Shown: positions 19,245-29,403, numbered from the stretch's first letter. The stretch is DNA of 64,000 bases from Candidatus Zipacnadia bacterium (GCA_029820565.1 JALGUR010000012.1:17758-81757), one strand, 5' to 3'. Translations and numbers: made by a program. Notes: generated by a model from the letters alone, not told the origin.

Positions 19245-20400
19245 ATGGAGATCGCAACACGCCAACACGTGCGAATGCTGAGTGGGGAGGTAGCGAGAAT
19301 GTTGAGCCGCTTTCATTGGCACTGGCAGTTCGTTGACGCCAGATGTCTGATGAAGAACGACGATCACGGGCCCCAGGGCATAACTCCGCCCGTCATACCG
19401 TACGCGTCTTACACGCGAGACAGGGTCGTTCAACCACCACTCTCAGATAGCCAAATGCCAGGACCGGTATTATTTCGCCTGGTCGAACGGGCGGGTGGAT
19501 GAAGAGGCTGAGGGACAGAGAGTGATGATTGCATCCTCGGATAATGCCCGCCACTGGAGCGAGGCAGCAGTGGTAGTGGGCGGAGAGGCGGACAGTACGC
19601 TGGCCCACAACTGCGTAGCGCTGAAGGTCATTGATGACACTATGTACCTGGTCGCGATGTCGGAGGATTGCACCAGAGATGCGAGTTCAGTGGGGATGCG
19701 CCGCATTGACCCGGAGAGCACGCGTATGGACATCTATGCGTCGCAAGATGGCGCTAACTGGGAGGTGGTCTATTCGTTCGGCGACAAGTTCAAGTGGATA
19801 TTTGAGGCCCCCCGGCTGACGGCGGAGGGGCGGCTGATGTGTGTTTGCTGTACCTTGAGGAGTGGACCGGCCATCTTGCTGTGGCCCGGGAATGATATCT
19901 GCCAGGACCCGGAGGTCGTGTCGGTGCCCCAGCCCGAGGGGGCGCAGTTCCCATACGGGGAGGCCAGTTGGTATCAGAGAGATGACGGGCGCATCGTCAT
20001 CTTCTGGCGCGACGAAGGTGGTTCCTGTAGGCTTTATGTGAACTACAGTGACGATAACGGCCACACTTTTGCGCCCCCCATGATATCCGATATCCCTGAC
20101 TCGATGAGCCGCGTTCACGCCGGGCGGCTGCGGGACGGCCGGTACTATCTATGTAATAATGCCTTTCCCACTCTTCTCAATCGCCACCACCTGATGCTGA
20201 TGTTGAGCGACGATGGGGACGAATTCAACAAAGTATACGTCCTGGTTGATGATCCCACCTCGCAACGACTGAAGGGACTTCTCAAGGCGGACGGTTATCA
20301 GTATCCCTGCTGTCTGGTAGAAGAAGACAGTCTGGTGGTGGGCTATTCCGTCAACAAAGAGGACATTGAGTGCGGCATTGTAGACCTGGCGCAGATATGA
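19245..20400 (+). pseudogene. Sialidase-like propeller with disrupted 5' end (ORFs 19245..19502 and 19495..20400)
   Basis: The 19495 frame reads YYFAWSNGRVDEEAEGQRVMIASSDNARHWSEA upstream of its GTG but hits an in-frame stop at 19381; the ORF with the ribosome binding site (19245) is in another frame and ends at 19502. Confidence 0.5.
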
Positions 20401-20470
20401 GTCTGAGTCGCCCGCCACAGGCAGCCTAATCTGAATAGCAGAGCGCATATTCTGCACATTAGGAGGCGAG

Positions 20471-20590
20471 GTGAAGAAGAAGGAATTAGCCCAAGTCGAG
20501 CAGGAGATTGATAAGGTGGCGGCGAAATTATGGGGCCTGACAGAGAAGGAACTGGCTACCATTAAGTGGACCTTAGCAGATTTATCCTAA
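20471..20590 (+). CDS. Micro-ORF copy 2 (39 aa, GTG start)
   Basis: MKKKELAQVEQEIDKVAAKLWGLTEKELATIKWTLADLS*; AGGAGG just upstream of the GTG. Confidence 0.5.
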   Translation: MKKKELAQVEQEIDKVAAKLWGLTEKELATIKWTLADLS

Positions 20591-20645
20591 AGGCGAGATC
20601 GGGGCAAGGATGCCCCTCCCACAGTAGTTAATGCTCCACCATGCC

Positions 20646-20671
20646 GTAGGAGCGGCGTCCCCGCCGCGACC
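20646..20671. repeat. Palindromic repeat GTAGGAGCGGCGTCCCCGCCGCGACC (copy B)
   Basis: Same hairpin as 19184..19209. Confidence 0.8.
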
Positions 20672-20698
20672 GATTTCATAGCCTAAGAACCTAAGGAG

Positions 20699-21838
20699 AT
20701 GTCAATGATGTCAGTGTGTGAAGAAGGCAATATAATCCAGGTCAACGCCGGCCCCCATAGCCGCAAAAATGCGATCGTACAGGTGATGTGCGAAGAAGTA
20801 CGCGACTGTGTCGGCGGGCATACTCTGCACGAGATTGATGAAGGGGGCGATACCGTTGCCCAATTGCCAGTCCAGTGCCAGGCTGATGAGATGACCTTCA
20901 TCATTCCGCAGATGGACGCCGGGGAGGTCAAGCAATATAAGATTGGCCCCACTGCTGAAACGAAATCGGGCGTAACCATTGAGGAACAGGAAGGGCAGCT
21001 TGATTTCCTCATAGACGACCAACTATTCACCAGTTATGTGATAAAGGAAGGCATCGCTCGGCCTTACTGCTACCCGGTTTATGGTCCTGACGGTGTGGAG
21101 ATAACCAATTTCGCACCCCAAGATCATATTCACCATAAATCACTTTATGTAGCTCAGGGCGAGGTAAATGGCTATGACAACTGGAGCGAACTGGAAGGGC
21201 ACGCCTACACGGTCAACCAAGATTATCATATAGTTGGCGAGGGTCCAGTCTATGCCGAGTTGCTGGCTCTAAATGACTGGCAGACCGCTGATGGTGAGAA
21301 ACTGTTAGCCGAAGAAACCAGTATCCGGGTGTACAATCTGCCCGACAGCGGTCGGTTTATGGATTTGACCACCACGTGGATAGCGGCCTATCAAGGAGTA
21401 CTCCTGGGTGATACCAAAGAGGCCGGTAATATATCAGTACGTGTGGCGGAAAGTATGGAGGAGCGCCATGGCGGCACCATAGTCAACGGCTATGGAGGTA
21501 TTGGTGAGGCAGAATGCTGGGGCCAGCGCGCCCCCTGGGTGGACTACTATGGCCCGGTAGAGGACCGGACGGTAGGCATTGCTATCTTTGACCACCCCCA
21601 TAACTTCCGCCATCCCACCTGGTGGCACGTGCGCGGCTACGGGCTATTCACCGCCAACTGCTGGGGCCTGCACGACTTCTATGACGATTGGTCACTGCGC
21701 GGCGACCACAGTATGCCCCAGGGTGATATACTCCAGTTCACCTTCCGCCTGTATCTGCATGCCGGCGATGTTACTCAGGCCAATGTGGCTGGGCGATACT
21801 TAGACTACGCCCATCCACCCACAGTATTAGAGCAGTAA
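20699..21838 (+). CDS. DUF6807 / PmoA-family protein
   Basis: RPYCYPVYGPDGVEITNFAPQDHIHHKSLYVAQGEVNGYDNW and IAIFDHPHNFRHPTWWHVRGYGLFTANCWGLHDF. Confidence 0.8.
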   Translation: MSMMSVCEEGNIIQVNAGPHSRKNAIVQVMCEEVRDCVGGHTLHEIDEGGDTVAQLPVQCQADEMTFIIPQMDAGEVKQYKIGPTAETKSGVTIEEQEGQLDFLIDDQLFTSYVIKEGIARPYCYPVYGPDGVEITNFAPQDHIHHKSLYVAQGEVNGYDNWSELEGHAYTVNQDYHIVGEGPVYAELLALNDWQTADGEKLLAEETSIRVYNLPDSGRFMDLTTTWIAAYQGVLLGDTKEAGNISVRVAESMEERHGGTIVNGYGGIGEAECWGQRAPWVDYYGPVEDRTVGIAIFDHPHNFRHPTWWHVRGYGLFTANCWGLHDFYDDWSLRGDHSMPQGDILQFTFRLYLHAGDVTQANVAGRYLDYAHPPTVLEQ

Positions 21839-21907
21839 GACTAATTTCTGAGGCGAGCGCACCACCGGAAGCGGATTTGGATTGGACGGTAGCTATTGAT
21901 TGCTAAT

Positions 21908-22930
21908 CTACTCGCCAACTGCAGCTGGAAGAGGTAGGGTGTAACCGCATTGGTTTCCTCTGCCTCTTATGGACAGTTTGTGTAAGGAGTGTGATATGGC
22001 CACTTTGGCATAACTGCCCCCATAATGCTCTGCGGCCAGAGTAATATAGTTCACACCGCCGTAGACCGTCCACCGGTTGCGGTGTTTGTGGCCAAAGAAG
22101 CAAGCTATCACCTTCCCGTCAGCGGCCAACATCTCCCTTACCTGCCATCCATTGCCCACGTGTGATACCTCTTTCCCCACCGGCGGGAAAGGCACATCGC
22201 CTCCTTCGCCGGAGCCCTCAGGCGGGGTGTGGTGCAACTCCTCGTGACAGAAGACTACTTTCATCTTGCCCCGGTTGGTCGCCAAGTCCTGCGCCAGCCA
22301 GGCCCTCTGTGCCTCATCAATGGCATAGTGCCCGCATACTCCATCATGGTCGGGCTGGTCCTCTGCTCGGGGCTTGTTATTCCCATCCAGAACAATGAAA
22401 TGATATCCCTTTACGTCAAAGGAATAATACCGCCCCGGCATCTTTGTCACGGCCAGAAACTCGGCTTTGGTAATATCTTCTCCGCTGTGAGATCGTCTAT
22501 ACAGGTCCTCGGGCTCAGTGACCTCATCGCCGCCCTCAATCCATCCTACGTCATGGTTGCCTATTACGATGTAGGCCGGGCAGGGGACGCTGGAAAAAAG
22601 AGCCCAGTGAAGTTTGAGGTATTCTAGCTGACAGTCATGCAACTGCGGAGTCGTTTGCCCTTCGGCGCACTGACAGGCGAAGTCTCCCAAGTCAATGACA
22701 AAGTCGGGCTGCCACTGCTGCATTGCTTTGACGAAGTTCTGAGTGAAAGATAGATGACCGGGTGTACGCCCGCCTATCAAATGGTCATCGGCGCTTATTC
22801 CAAATCGAACTACCGGCATTACGGATTCGGCAGTTGGCTTCACGGGGTTTTCGGTTGCCCGTGTATCTCCCCACCTCCCCAAAGACCCCAAGAGGAAAAG
22901 GGACATACTTAGCACCATAACTATCCGCAT
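21908..22930 (-). CDS. Secreted calcineurin-like metallophosphoesterase
   Basis: VRFGISADDH, FVIDLGDF, YIVIGNHDVG, VVFCHEELHHTP, FFGHKHRN. Confidence 0.88.
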   Translation of the reverse strand: MRIVMVLSMSLFLLGSLGRWGDTRATENPVKPTAESVMPVVRFGISADDHLIGGRTPGHLSFTQNFVKAMQQWQPDFVIDLGDFACQCAEGQTTPQLHDCQLEYLKLHWALFSSVPCPAYIVIGNHDVGWIEGGDEVTEPEDLYRRSHSGEDITKAEFLAVTKMPGRYYSFDVKGYHFIVLDGNNKPRAEDQPDHDGVCGHYAIDEAQRAWLAQDLATNRGKMKVVFCHEELHHTPPEGSGEGGDVPFPPVGKEVSHVGNGWQVREMLAADGKVIACFFGHKHRNRWTVYGGVNYITLAAEHYGGSYAKVAISHSLHKLSIRGRGNQCGYTLPLPAAVGE

Positions 22931-22962
22931 AAGGTAACCTCCTCTTAGCAAGTATGGTCTGG

Positions 22963-23487
22963 TCACGTCTGTTCCTCTTTTTGAGGATTGGATACAGATA
23001 ACTTAGGCGCCTGGTGTCTGAACACTATCTGACAGACCTCAGCCCCGCTGCACAGACTCTGAGGAATTTCAAACTCAAATTCGTCCCCAAACTCAGCGCA
23101 CCACCCCCGGCATTCGGTGGGGCAGATGCGGCCGCTTATCTGCTCGGCGAGGTGCTCGCGGCCGCTGCTGCGTAGCAGTTCCAGCCACTGGCAGCGAAGG
23201 ACCGTGAACCGTATGCTTTCAGGCTGCTGGTGGACTTCAAATTCATGACCGTCGGCCCGCAGCTTGAGGCCGAAGCAGGCGGCCAAATCCGCAATGGAAT
23301 TGCCGGTAATGCCCAGAACCTCCCGGGCCTTACGGGCCTGAATCTTGGGCATAACCTCCCATATCTTCTCATCCAGTTGCAGCGCCTGCTGGAAACCGTA
23401 GGCTTCCTCTACCATCACGAACCACAGGCCGTCCAGCGCCGTATATGACCGCCGCAGGTATTCGCTTAGCGCCTTATCGTCACTCAC
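22963..23487 (-). CDS. Hypothetical protein, possibly DUF6125-like
   Basis: YTALDGLWFVMVEEAYGFQQALQLDEKIWEVMPKIQARKARE ... CPTECRGWCAEFGDEFEFEI (Cys-rich). Confidence 0.55.
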   Translation of the reverse strand: MSDDKALSEYLRRSYTALDGLWFVMVEEAYGFQQALQLDEKIWEVMPKIQARKAREVLGITGNSIADLAACFGLKLRADGHEFEVHQQPESIRFTVLRCQWLELLRSSGREHLAEQISGRICPTECRGWCAEFGDEFEFEIPQSLCSGAEVCQIVFRHQAPKLSVSNPQKEEQT

Positions 23488-23510
23488 TGTCGGTCACCTT
23501 CCTGCGCTCC

Positions 23511-26129
23511 TTAATACAGATCAATCATACTGCCTTCACCGGGGGCCAGCCAGATATCAAATACCTGGCCCGTACCCTCTTCCCGCAGGGGTATAGGGAA
23601 GCCGCCCTCAATGCCGCGGTCCACAGCCTGTGCGTAACGGTTGGCCAGCCGAATTGTCGCCTGGCCCATTTCCTTAACGTTTGGGTTGATGAGCGTCACA
23701 TGCAGGGCCTTATCTCCCCGGCGCAGGACCATCTCCAACTCCGCCCCGTCGGACCAGACCGCCCGCGGCGCCGCCTGGTCCAGCAGTTCGTAGAACATTT
23801 CGGCCCCCGGCCCCCCGACCCGTAGGTCATCGACCCGAGCGGCCATAAGCACGTGCCCTTCACCATAATCAGCCAGAAAGGTCTGCGCATAATCAGGGCT
23901 AATGTCCCGTATGCCCGCTCGCAGCTTCCCAACGTTTATCTTCCAACCTAATTCACCCCAGGGCCGATATTGAATTGCCCCGAAGACTTCAGCCATCAAG
24001 GCGTCATCTTTGACCCCATACGGCGTGAAGCCACCGGCGATGCCAGCGCTAATCAGCGTGCCGCCTGACTTGACCCACGGCAGAATCTTCTCCGTGAGAC
24101 CCGGAGGGAAGTGGGTCGCACACGGCAGTATCAGCACTTGATAACGGTCAAGGTTGTCCTGACCTGCAAGGAAATACTCTTCGGGGACGAATGCGTAATG
24201 GTAGTTGCGCTTGTAGAGCAGGTCGTGCAGGTTACGAGTGGCTGTGGTGACCGCATCCTCAGGTCCAGTTGGCCAGCCACAGATTTGCGAAGCCGAGGGC
24301 TTCAGCATCGCAATCTGCGGCTCTACTACGGGTGCACTGAGCCAGACGTCTTCCATTGAGCGCAATTTGCGCTTGAGTGGGCCGATGATGCCGGCCGAAC
24401 GGCGCAGCAGGCTGTATCCGCTCTCAAAAACCAGCATATTGTTGTAGGCGGCGCCGCCGTAAGTGTCGGCACTACCATAGAGCCTCATGAGCGTCCGCCC
24501 CCAGCCCACCATGCGCCACAGGTTGCGGCGCGCCACAGCCCGCACCACCTCCTCGGGTGGGTCAGACCAGTTCTCCGGGCTATTCCAGATACATTCGCAG
24601 ATGCCCGTAGTCCGGTTCAGGGCGCGGTGGATTGACCAGTTGAACACCTCCTCCAGAGGACTCTGGTCTTCGCTGCCATATACGTCACAGCAATCGGCCG
24701 CCCAACGAAAGCTGTCGCGTCCCCCACACAGGTAGCCGTCCAGCCAGCCGTAGCTGGGCGAGACGGAAATCGGGTGGTTGGGGTCAGCCGCCTTGAGCAG
24801 ATCGTAGCACCAGGCCAGATAGTCGGCGTAACTATCCTTGAGAAAGCGGTTGAACTCATAGTATAGCGGCGGGCAGGCGCCCGTGGATAGACTCTTAAGC
24901 AGTTCAGAGCGCTCCGGTTCAGGACCATGCCATACATCGGGTGGCGGCTGGATGCTTGCGAAATCCTCGTATGCGCTTCGCCAAGCCTCGTTGAGCCTTT
25001 CAATGGTCGCAAACTTCGTCCGCAAGTACTCCCGGAAGGCCTGCGCAGCGGCCGGGGTGCGCCCGCCTGTGGGCCACCTGCCCCACAGCCCCTCGTGCGT
25101 ATCGTTCAGTTCCGGCTCCCAGGCCGTCGTATACATCAGCACGTTCGGGTCGTCCCGGAACCGTTCCCCGACATGTTTGAGGTAATCCGCAAACATCTCG
25201 CGGACAGTCGGGTTGTAGAAGTCCAGGATTGCGCCCCAATAGGCGTCCCACCCCCGGAACGGCCCGGGCCGGGTGATGCCCTCGCCGCGGTGCTCCAGAA
25301 ACCAATCCCGCGGGCAGTACATCCGCTGGTGCACGGCGCAGGGGACCAGGATCTGGGTCTGCCGGCCGCGGGAGGCGGCCGCGGCTATGGGTGATACCTT
25401 GTAGGTCCCATACAACCCCGGGAAACCGGCCCTCTCGAAGTCGCTGCCCAGAAGCTCTAAGGCGGGATGGTCCTTCTCATGGGGGGAGCCGATGCTCAGA
25501 ATAATCCCGATAGGTGTCCCGTCGGGCTCCAGTGTCGCTGAGGGCTTGTCTGCGAAGCGTGGCGTACGTGCCAAGCGGGGAATACCTCGTGCGCTGTCGG
25601 TCCTCTCTTGAAGCCTGGCGAGCGAAGAACGGTATGACTCAAGCGCCTGCTGAGCGGCCACCCGTGCTGCCTGGCAATCCGCTATGAAGCGCTCCCGCGC
25701 AGTCGCCCTCGCTGCCGCGTCGGCCGCCAGCCGCTGCGCCTCAGGAGTTAGGGCAATCACCTGCTTTTTCCGGTCCTTGGTCTCGCCGAAATGTGCCTGG
25801 TAAAGGTGAAAGAAGCGGTCCTGCAGCACTTGTAGCTTCATGCTGAGAGCCTTCAGGTCGGCGGGGAACAAATGGGGCGCGCCGCGGCCCTCACCTCGCC
25901 ACCCCTGAAGATGGCCCCGGGCCCGGCGTGCGGCTTGGGCTGTCATCAGTGCCTCATTAAAGGCCACGACGGCTTCCGCCTGCACTAAGCGCACTTCCAG
26001 CAGGGCGGCCTTTTCCTCCTCGGAGGCTACGGCCTCCTGCGCCTGAGCGCTGCAACTCAACCCCAACAGCACTAAAACCAGTAGCAGTCCGCTGAATATC
26101 TGGTGCCCGCTGATACGCTTTGGCGACAT
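23511..26129 (-). CDS. Secreted GH42-like beta-galactosidase/trimerisation-domain protein
   Basis: Signal peptide MSPKRISGHQIFSGLLLVLVLLGLSCSAQAQ; FADYLKHVGERFRDDPNVLMYTTAWEPELND, FREYLRTKFATIERLNEAW. Confidence 0.75.
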   Translation of the reverse strand: MSPKRISGHQIFSGLLLVLVLLGLSCSAQAQEAVASEEEKAALLEVRLVQAEAVVAFNEALMTAQAARRARGHLQGWRGEGRGAPHLFPADLKALSMKLQVLQDRFFHLYQAHFGETKDRKKQVIALTPEAQRLAADAAARATARERFIADCQAARVAAQQALESYRSSLARLQERTDSARGIPRLARTPRFADKPSATLEPDGTPIGIILSIGSPHEKDHPALELLGSDFERAGFPGLYGTYKVSPIAAAASRGRQTQILVPCAVHQRMYCPRDWFLEHRGEGITRPGPFRGWDAYWGAILDFYNPTVREMFADYLKHVGERFRDDPNVLMYTTAWEPELNDTHEGLWGRWPTGGRTPAAAQAFREYLRTKFATIERLNEAWRSAYEDFASIQPPPDVWHGPEPERSELLKSLSTGACPPLYYEFNRFLKDSYADYLAWCYDLLKAADPNHPISVSPSYGWLDGYLCGGRDSFRWAADCCDVYGSEDQSPLEEVFNWSIHRALNRTTGICECIWNSPENWSDPPEEVVRAVARRNLWRMVGWGRTLMRLYGSADTYGGAAYNNMLVFESGYSLLRRSAGIIGPLKRKLRSMEDVWLSAPVVEPQIAMLKPSASQICGWPTGPEDAVTTATRNLHDLLYKRNYHYAFVPEEYFLAGQDNLDRYQVLILPCATHFPPGLTEKILPWVKSGGTLISAGIAGGFTPYGVKDDALMAEVFGAIQYRPWGELGWKINVGKLRAGIRDISPDYAQTFLADYGEGHVLMAARVDDLRVGGPGAEMFYELLDQAAPRAVWSDGAELEMVLRRGDKALHVTLINPNVKEMGQATIRLANRYAQAVDRGIEGGFPIPLREEGTGQVFDIWLAPGEGSMIDLY

Positions 26130-26139
26130 CGAATTTCTC

Positions 26140-27504
26140 CTATCTATGCTGAGTCTGATGCACTCGGCCCTTGAGTTCTTCACCAATGCGGTCACGGACC
26201 TCGGGGGTCTGGCCTTCCCAGCGCATGACCAACTCTGGCCCGGTATTGGAAGCCCTAATCAGCGCCCAACCGTCCGGAAACTGGATACGCGCTCCATCCA
26301 CCTCCAGCAGGGGATACTGACTCCGGTAAGAAGCGGCCACCTGCTCTACCATCTGAAACTTCACCTCGTCCGGGCAGTCCAGGCGCTCTTCGGGTGCCGT
26401 GGAGTACTCGGGCAGGGAATCCACTATCTCCCGGAGGGTCATCTTCTGGCGAGAAAGGCTGCTCACCAGGCGGGCGGCGGCGAAGGCCGCGTCATCAAAC
26501 TTGATATGAGGGTTGTCAAAATAGCAATGGCCGGTGGTCTCAAAGCCCATGGGGGCCTTCAGCCGCCGCATAGCCTCTAATATGAAGGGATAGCCGCAGG
26601 CCACCATCTCCACCTGGCCGCCCCGCGCCTGGACGTCATCAATCAGTGCCTGAGAGCAGCGCACCTCGGTAACAAAGGTAGCCGGGCCTTGAGCCAAAAT
26701 CTCCCGGCACAGAGGGGTAATATAGCGGTCAGGCCAAATCATCTGCCCCTCGTCGTCCACCACCGCTATTCGGTCGCCGTCAGCATCAATGGCGATGCCC
26801 AGGTCCGCACCTGTCTCACGCACTTTTTGAGCGCACGGCTCGATGGCGTCTAATTTCAGGGGATCGGGAGAGCGATTGGGAAATGTCCCGTCAGGTTCCG
26901 CAAACATCGTTATGACGTCGCAGCCGATTGACTGCAGTAGACGGGGCGCATTAAAAGTACCACAGCCATTGCCCAGGTCCAGGACTATTTTTGGGGCGCG
27001 GTCGGCGCTGACCTGCTGCTCGGCGATTTCAAAATACTCGGGCCATATATCCCGCTCCTCATAACTCCCCTTACCCGTGGCGAACTCACCCTTGACGGCC
27101 TCATCATGCAACTGCTTAAGTTGCTCGCCATAAAAGGGCCATTCGCCCTCGCGGATCTTGATACCGTTGAACTGCGGAGGGCGGTGAGATGCCGTCACTC
27201 CCATTCCGCCGTCGCCCGCCCAAATACCGATGGCAAAGTACAGCACCGGCATAGGGACCTGGCCAATGTCAATTACATGGCAGCCGCAGCTCATCAGTCC
27301 TTCGACCAGAGCAGCACATAATTCCCCTGAGGAAGGACGCAGATCCCGGCCTACTACTACAGTAGCCTGGGCTGGTTGGGAGAAGTGGCTGCCGTAGGCC
27401 GCAGCGATACGGCGGACAACTTCGGGAGTTATCTCCGTGCCTACTTCCCCGCGGATGTCATAAGCGCGAAAGATGTCATCAGAAATCTGGCGGGCAGCAG
27501 TCAT
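26140..27504 (-). CDS. Phosphomannomutase/phosphoglucomutase
   Basis: IFRAYDIRGEVGTEITPEVV, GVTASHRPPQFNGIKI, IAIDADGDRIAVVD, GFETTGHCYF. Confidence 0.92.
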   Translation of the reverse strand: MTAARQISDDIFRAYDIRGEVGTEITPEVVRRIAAAYGSHFSQPAQATVVVGRDLRPSSGELCAALVEGLMSCGCHVIDIGQVPMPVLYFAIGIWAGDGGMGVTASHRPPQFNGIKIREGEWPFYGEQLKQLHDEAVKGEFATGKGSYEERDIWPEYFEIAEQQVSADRAPKIVLDLGNGCGTFNAPRLLQSIGCDVITMFAEPDGTFPNRSPDPLKLDAIEPCAQKVRETGADLGIAIDADGDRIAVVDDEGQMIWPDRYITPLCREILAQGPATFVTEVRCSQALIDDVQARGGQVEMVACGYPFILEAMRRLKAPMGFETTGHCYFDNPHIKFDDAAFAAARLVSSLSRQKMTLREIVDSLPEYSTAPEERLDCPDEVKFQMVEQVAASYRSQYPLLEVDGARIQFPDGWALIRASNTGPELVMRWEGQTPEVRDRIGEELKGRVHQTQHR

Positions 27505-27555
27505 GGTATACCCCTTGTCCTTGAGCACATTTTCACTGGGCGGATATGCATTTGG

Positions 27556-28350
27556 CTATAGGAACGTCCACTCATATGCCGCATCTAGAAATTCCACGGG
27601 AATTGCTTCGGGCAGACGTTCGCGCAGCAGGCGGGCGAAATTCCTCATGCCAGGGTTTTCACTACCAATATGACTGGTCTCAATGAAAGCGATATTGGCA
27701 TCCAGCGCCCCGCGAATTGCGTAATCCACCGCCTCGCCAGCGATTACCACATCGGCGCCATTCATAGCGAATTCGTCCACGAAATTGAACGCCTGCGCCA
27801 GCCCCCCGTAACCAAGCCCGACCCGCGAGACCACACGGGCCAGGTCACCGCCGACGCGAACTTGCGGGACTCCCAGCCGTCTCTTAATGTGTGTAGCCAG
27901 CTCTGCCAGTGTTACTGGGGTGATTTCATAGACCCGGACGAAGCGAGAAGTGTGGACTACCTCGGTTAATCCGAGTACCCTGGCCAGAGAATCGGCCACT
28001 CCTTCGCCGGGAGCACAGTCCCAATTGGAGTGACAGCGACAGATGACCATCCCATACCGATCCAGCAGGGCTCGGCGGGCGACGTTGGCTGGTGCTTGTG
28101 CCTCGTCGCCATAGGTTGCAAACCACTCGCTGTCTGCCTCAGGGATAAAGGGCAGCTCATGGGTAAGAATAAAGTTAAGCTTTTGGGCAGTCGCCTGGTG
28201 CAGGACTCTGAGGTTGGGTGTCCAGGTGACTGCTACTCCGGTCACCTCGATTTGCGGACTGCCGTAGATCAGACCGGTAGGGTCACCCAGAAGAGCCTGC
28301 TCCCGAGGTGCGATTTGCAGGACTATCTGTTCAATCTCTTCGGCCGTCAT
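27556..28350 (-). CDS. NIF3-like dinuclear metal centre protein
   Basis: LLGDPTGLIYGSPQIEVTGVAVTWTPNLRVLHQATAQKLNFILTHELPF; GADVVIAGEAVDYAIRGALDANIAFIETSHIGSENPGMRNFA. Confidence 0.7.
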   Translation of the reverse strand: MTAEEIEQIVLQIAPREQALLGDPTGLIYGSPQIEVTGVAVTWTPNLRVLHQATAQKLNFILTHELPFIPEADSEWFATYGDEAQAPANVARRALLDRYGMVICRCHSNWDCAPGEGVADSLARVLGLTEVVHTSRFVRVYEITPVTLAELATHIKRRLGVPQVRVGGDLARVVSRVGLGYGGLAQAFNFVDEFAMNGADVVIAGEAVDYAIRGALDANIAFIETSHIGSENPGMRNFARLLRERLPEAIPVEFLDAAYEWTFL

Positions 28351-28398
28351 GGGCTCGGCGCTCCTCTCTCGTCGCGCAATCCGGCGTCAATTAGTCGG

Positions 28399-29403
28399 TC
28401 AGAATTCATTGCGCACCTTAACGGGCTGGCCCGTGCGCATAGATTCAATTGCTGCCCAGGCGGTGGCGACGGTCTTAGCCCCGTCTACGCCATCAATCAG
28501 TGGGACGTGGTCATTGATGATGCAATCTACGAAGTGGTCAATCTCGGCGGCGATGGCCTTCTCCATAGAGGGCTTGGGCAGTTGCATCCACCTGTGGCTG
28601 TCTACTTGGCGCAAGCAGAGCCTGGCCTGTGGCGAGGTGTTGTCTGCGGCCAGCGTTCCCTTCGTGCCCCACAGTTGCAGATCAATGTTGTAAGGACGCT
28701 GACAGCCGCTGGAGTTCATAATCCTACCCACCGCGCCCGAGTAGAACTTCACGTTCATAATAATGTGGTCTTCCCACTGCTGCTGCGGGATGTTGAAGTG
28801 ATTGCCGTAGGCGCTGACCTCCGCCACATCGCCGGCCATCCAGCGAGCCAGGTCAATAGCATGGCAGCCACCGCCGACCAGTGGATGACGCTTGTCAGGA
28901 TCAAACCGCCACCCACCAATGCCGCCGATTTGCTCGTAGTTGTGGATATAACTGGTTTCCACGAAATATATATCGCCTAAGGTGCCATCCTCGCTCCATC
29001 GCTTGGCCTGCTCAAAGAAGCTATAAAAGCGACAGATTTGACCAACCATCAGTTTACGCTCGGCCTGCCGGGCAGCCGCAATCATATTCTCGCATTCTGC
29101 TACTGTGCGAGCCATCGGCTTCTCCACCAGCACATGCTTGCTGGCCTCCAGGGCGGCGATGGTCTGCGGTTCGTGGAAAGGGTCAGGTGTAGCGATGGAG
29201 ACAATATCTACCTCGTCACAGCCGACAATATCCTCATAATTAGTGCTGACCACAGGCACATCCCACTCCGTCGCTGCCCGGTCCACGGTCCGCTGGTCAA
29301 TATCACACAGACCCACCAGACGCAGATTAGGATTGTCGCGCACCGCCTGAAAATATCCATAACCCATGCGCAGACCGATGACGCCGATTCCTAACTTGCT
29401 CAT
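28399..29403 (-). CDS. Gfo/Idh/MocA family oxidoreductase
   Basis: LGIGVIGLRMGYGYFQAV, VDIVSIATPDPFHEPQTIAALEASKHVLVEKPMARTVAEC. Confidence 0.93.
   Translation of the reverse strand: MSKLGIGVIGLRMGYGYFQAVRDNPNLRLVGLCDIDQRTVDRAATEWDVPVVSTNYEDIVGCDEVDIVSIATPDPFHEPQTIAALEASKHVLVEKPMARTVAECENMIAAARQAERKLMVGQICRFYSFFEQAKRWSEDGTLGDIYFVETSYIHNYEQIGGIGGWRFDPDKRHPLVGGGCHAIDLARWMAGDVAEVSAYGNHFNIPQQQWEDHIIMNVKFYSGAVGRIMNSSGCQRPYNIDLQLWGTKGTLAADNTSPQARLCLRQVDSHRWMQLPKPSMEKAIAAEIDHFVDCIINDHVPLIDGVDGAKTVATAWAAIESMRTGQPVKVRNEF

Noticed and set aside
19184-20671. CRISPR array from the repeated GCGGCGTCCCCGCCGC hairpins
   Set aside because: Only two copies about 1.5 kb apart, no regular spacers, no cas genes.
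28030-28980. 316-aa plus-strand ORF
   Set aside because: Antisense over the NIF3-like and Gfo/Idh genes, both with clear motifs.
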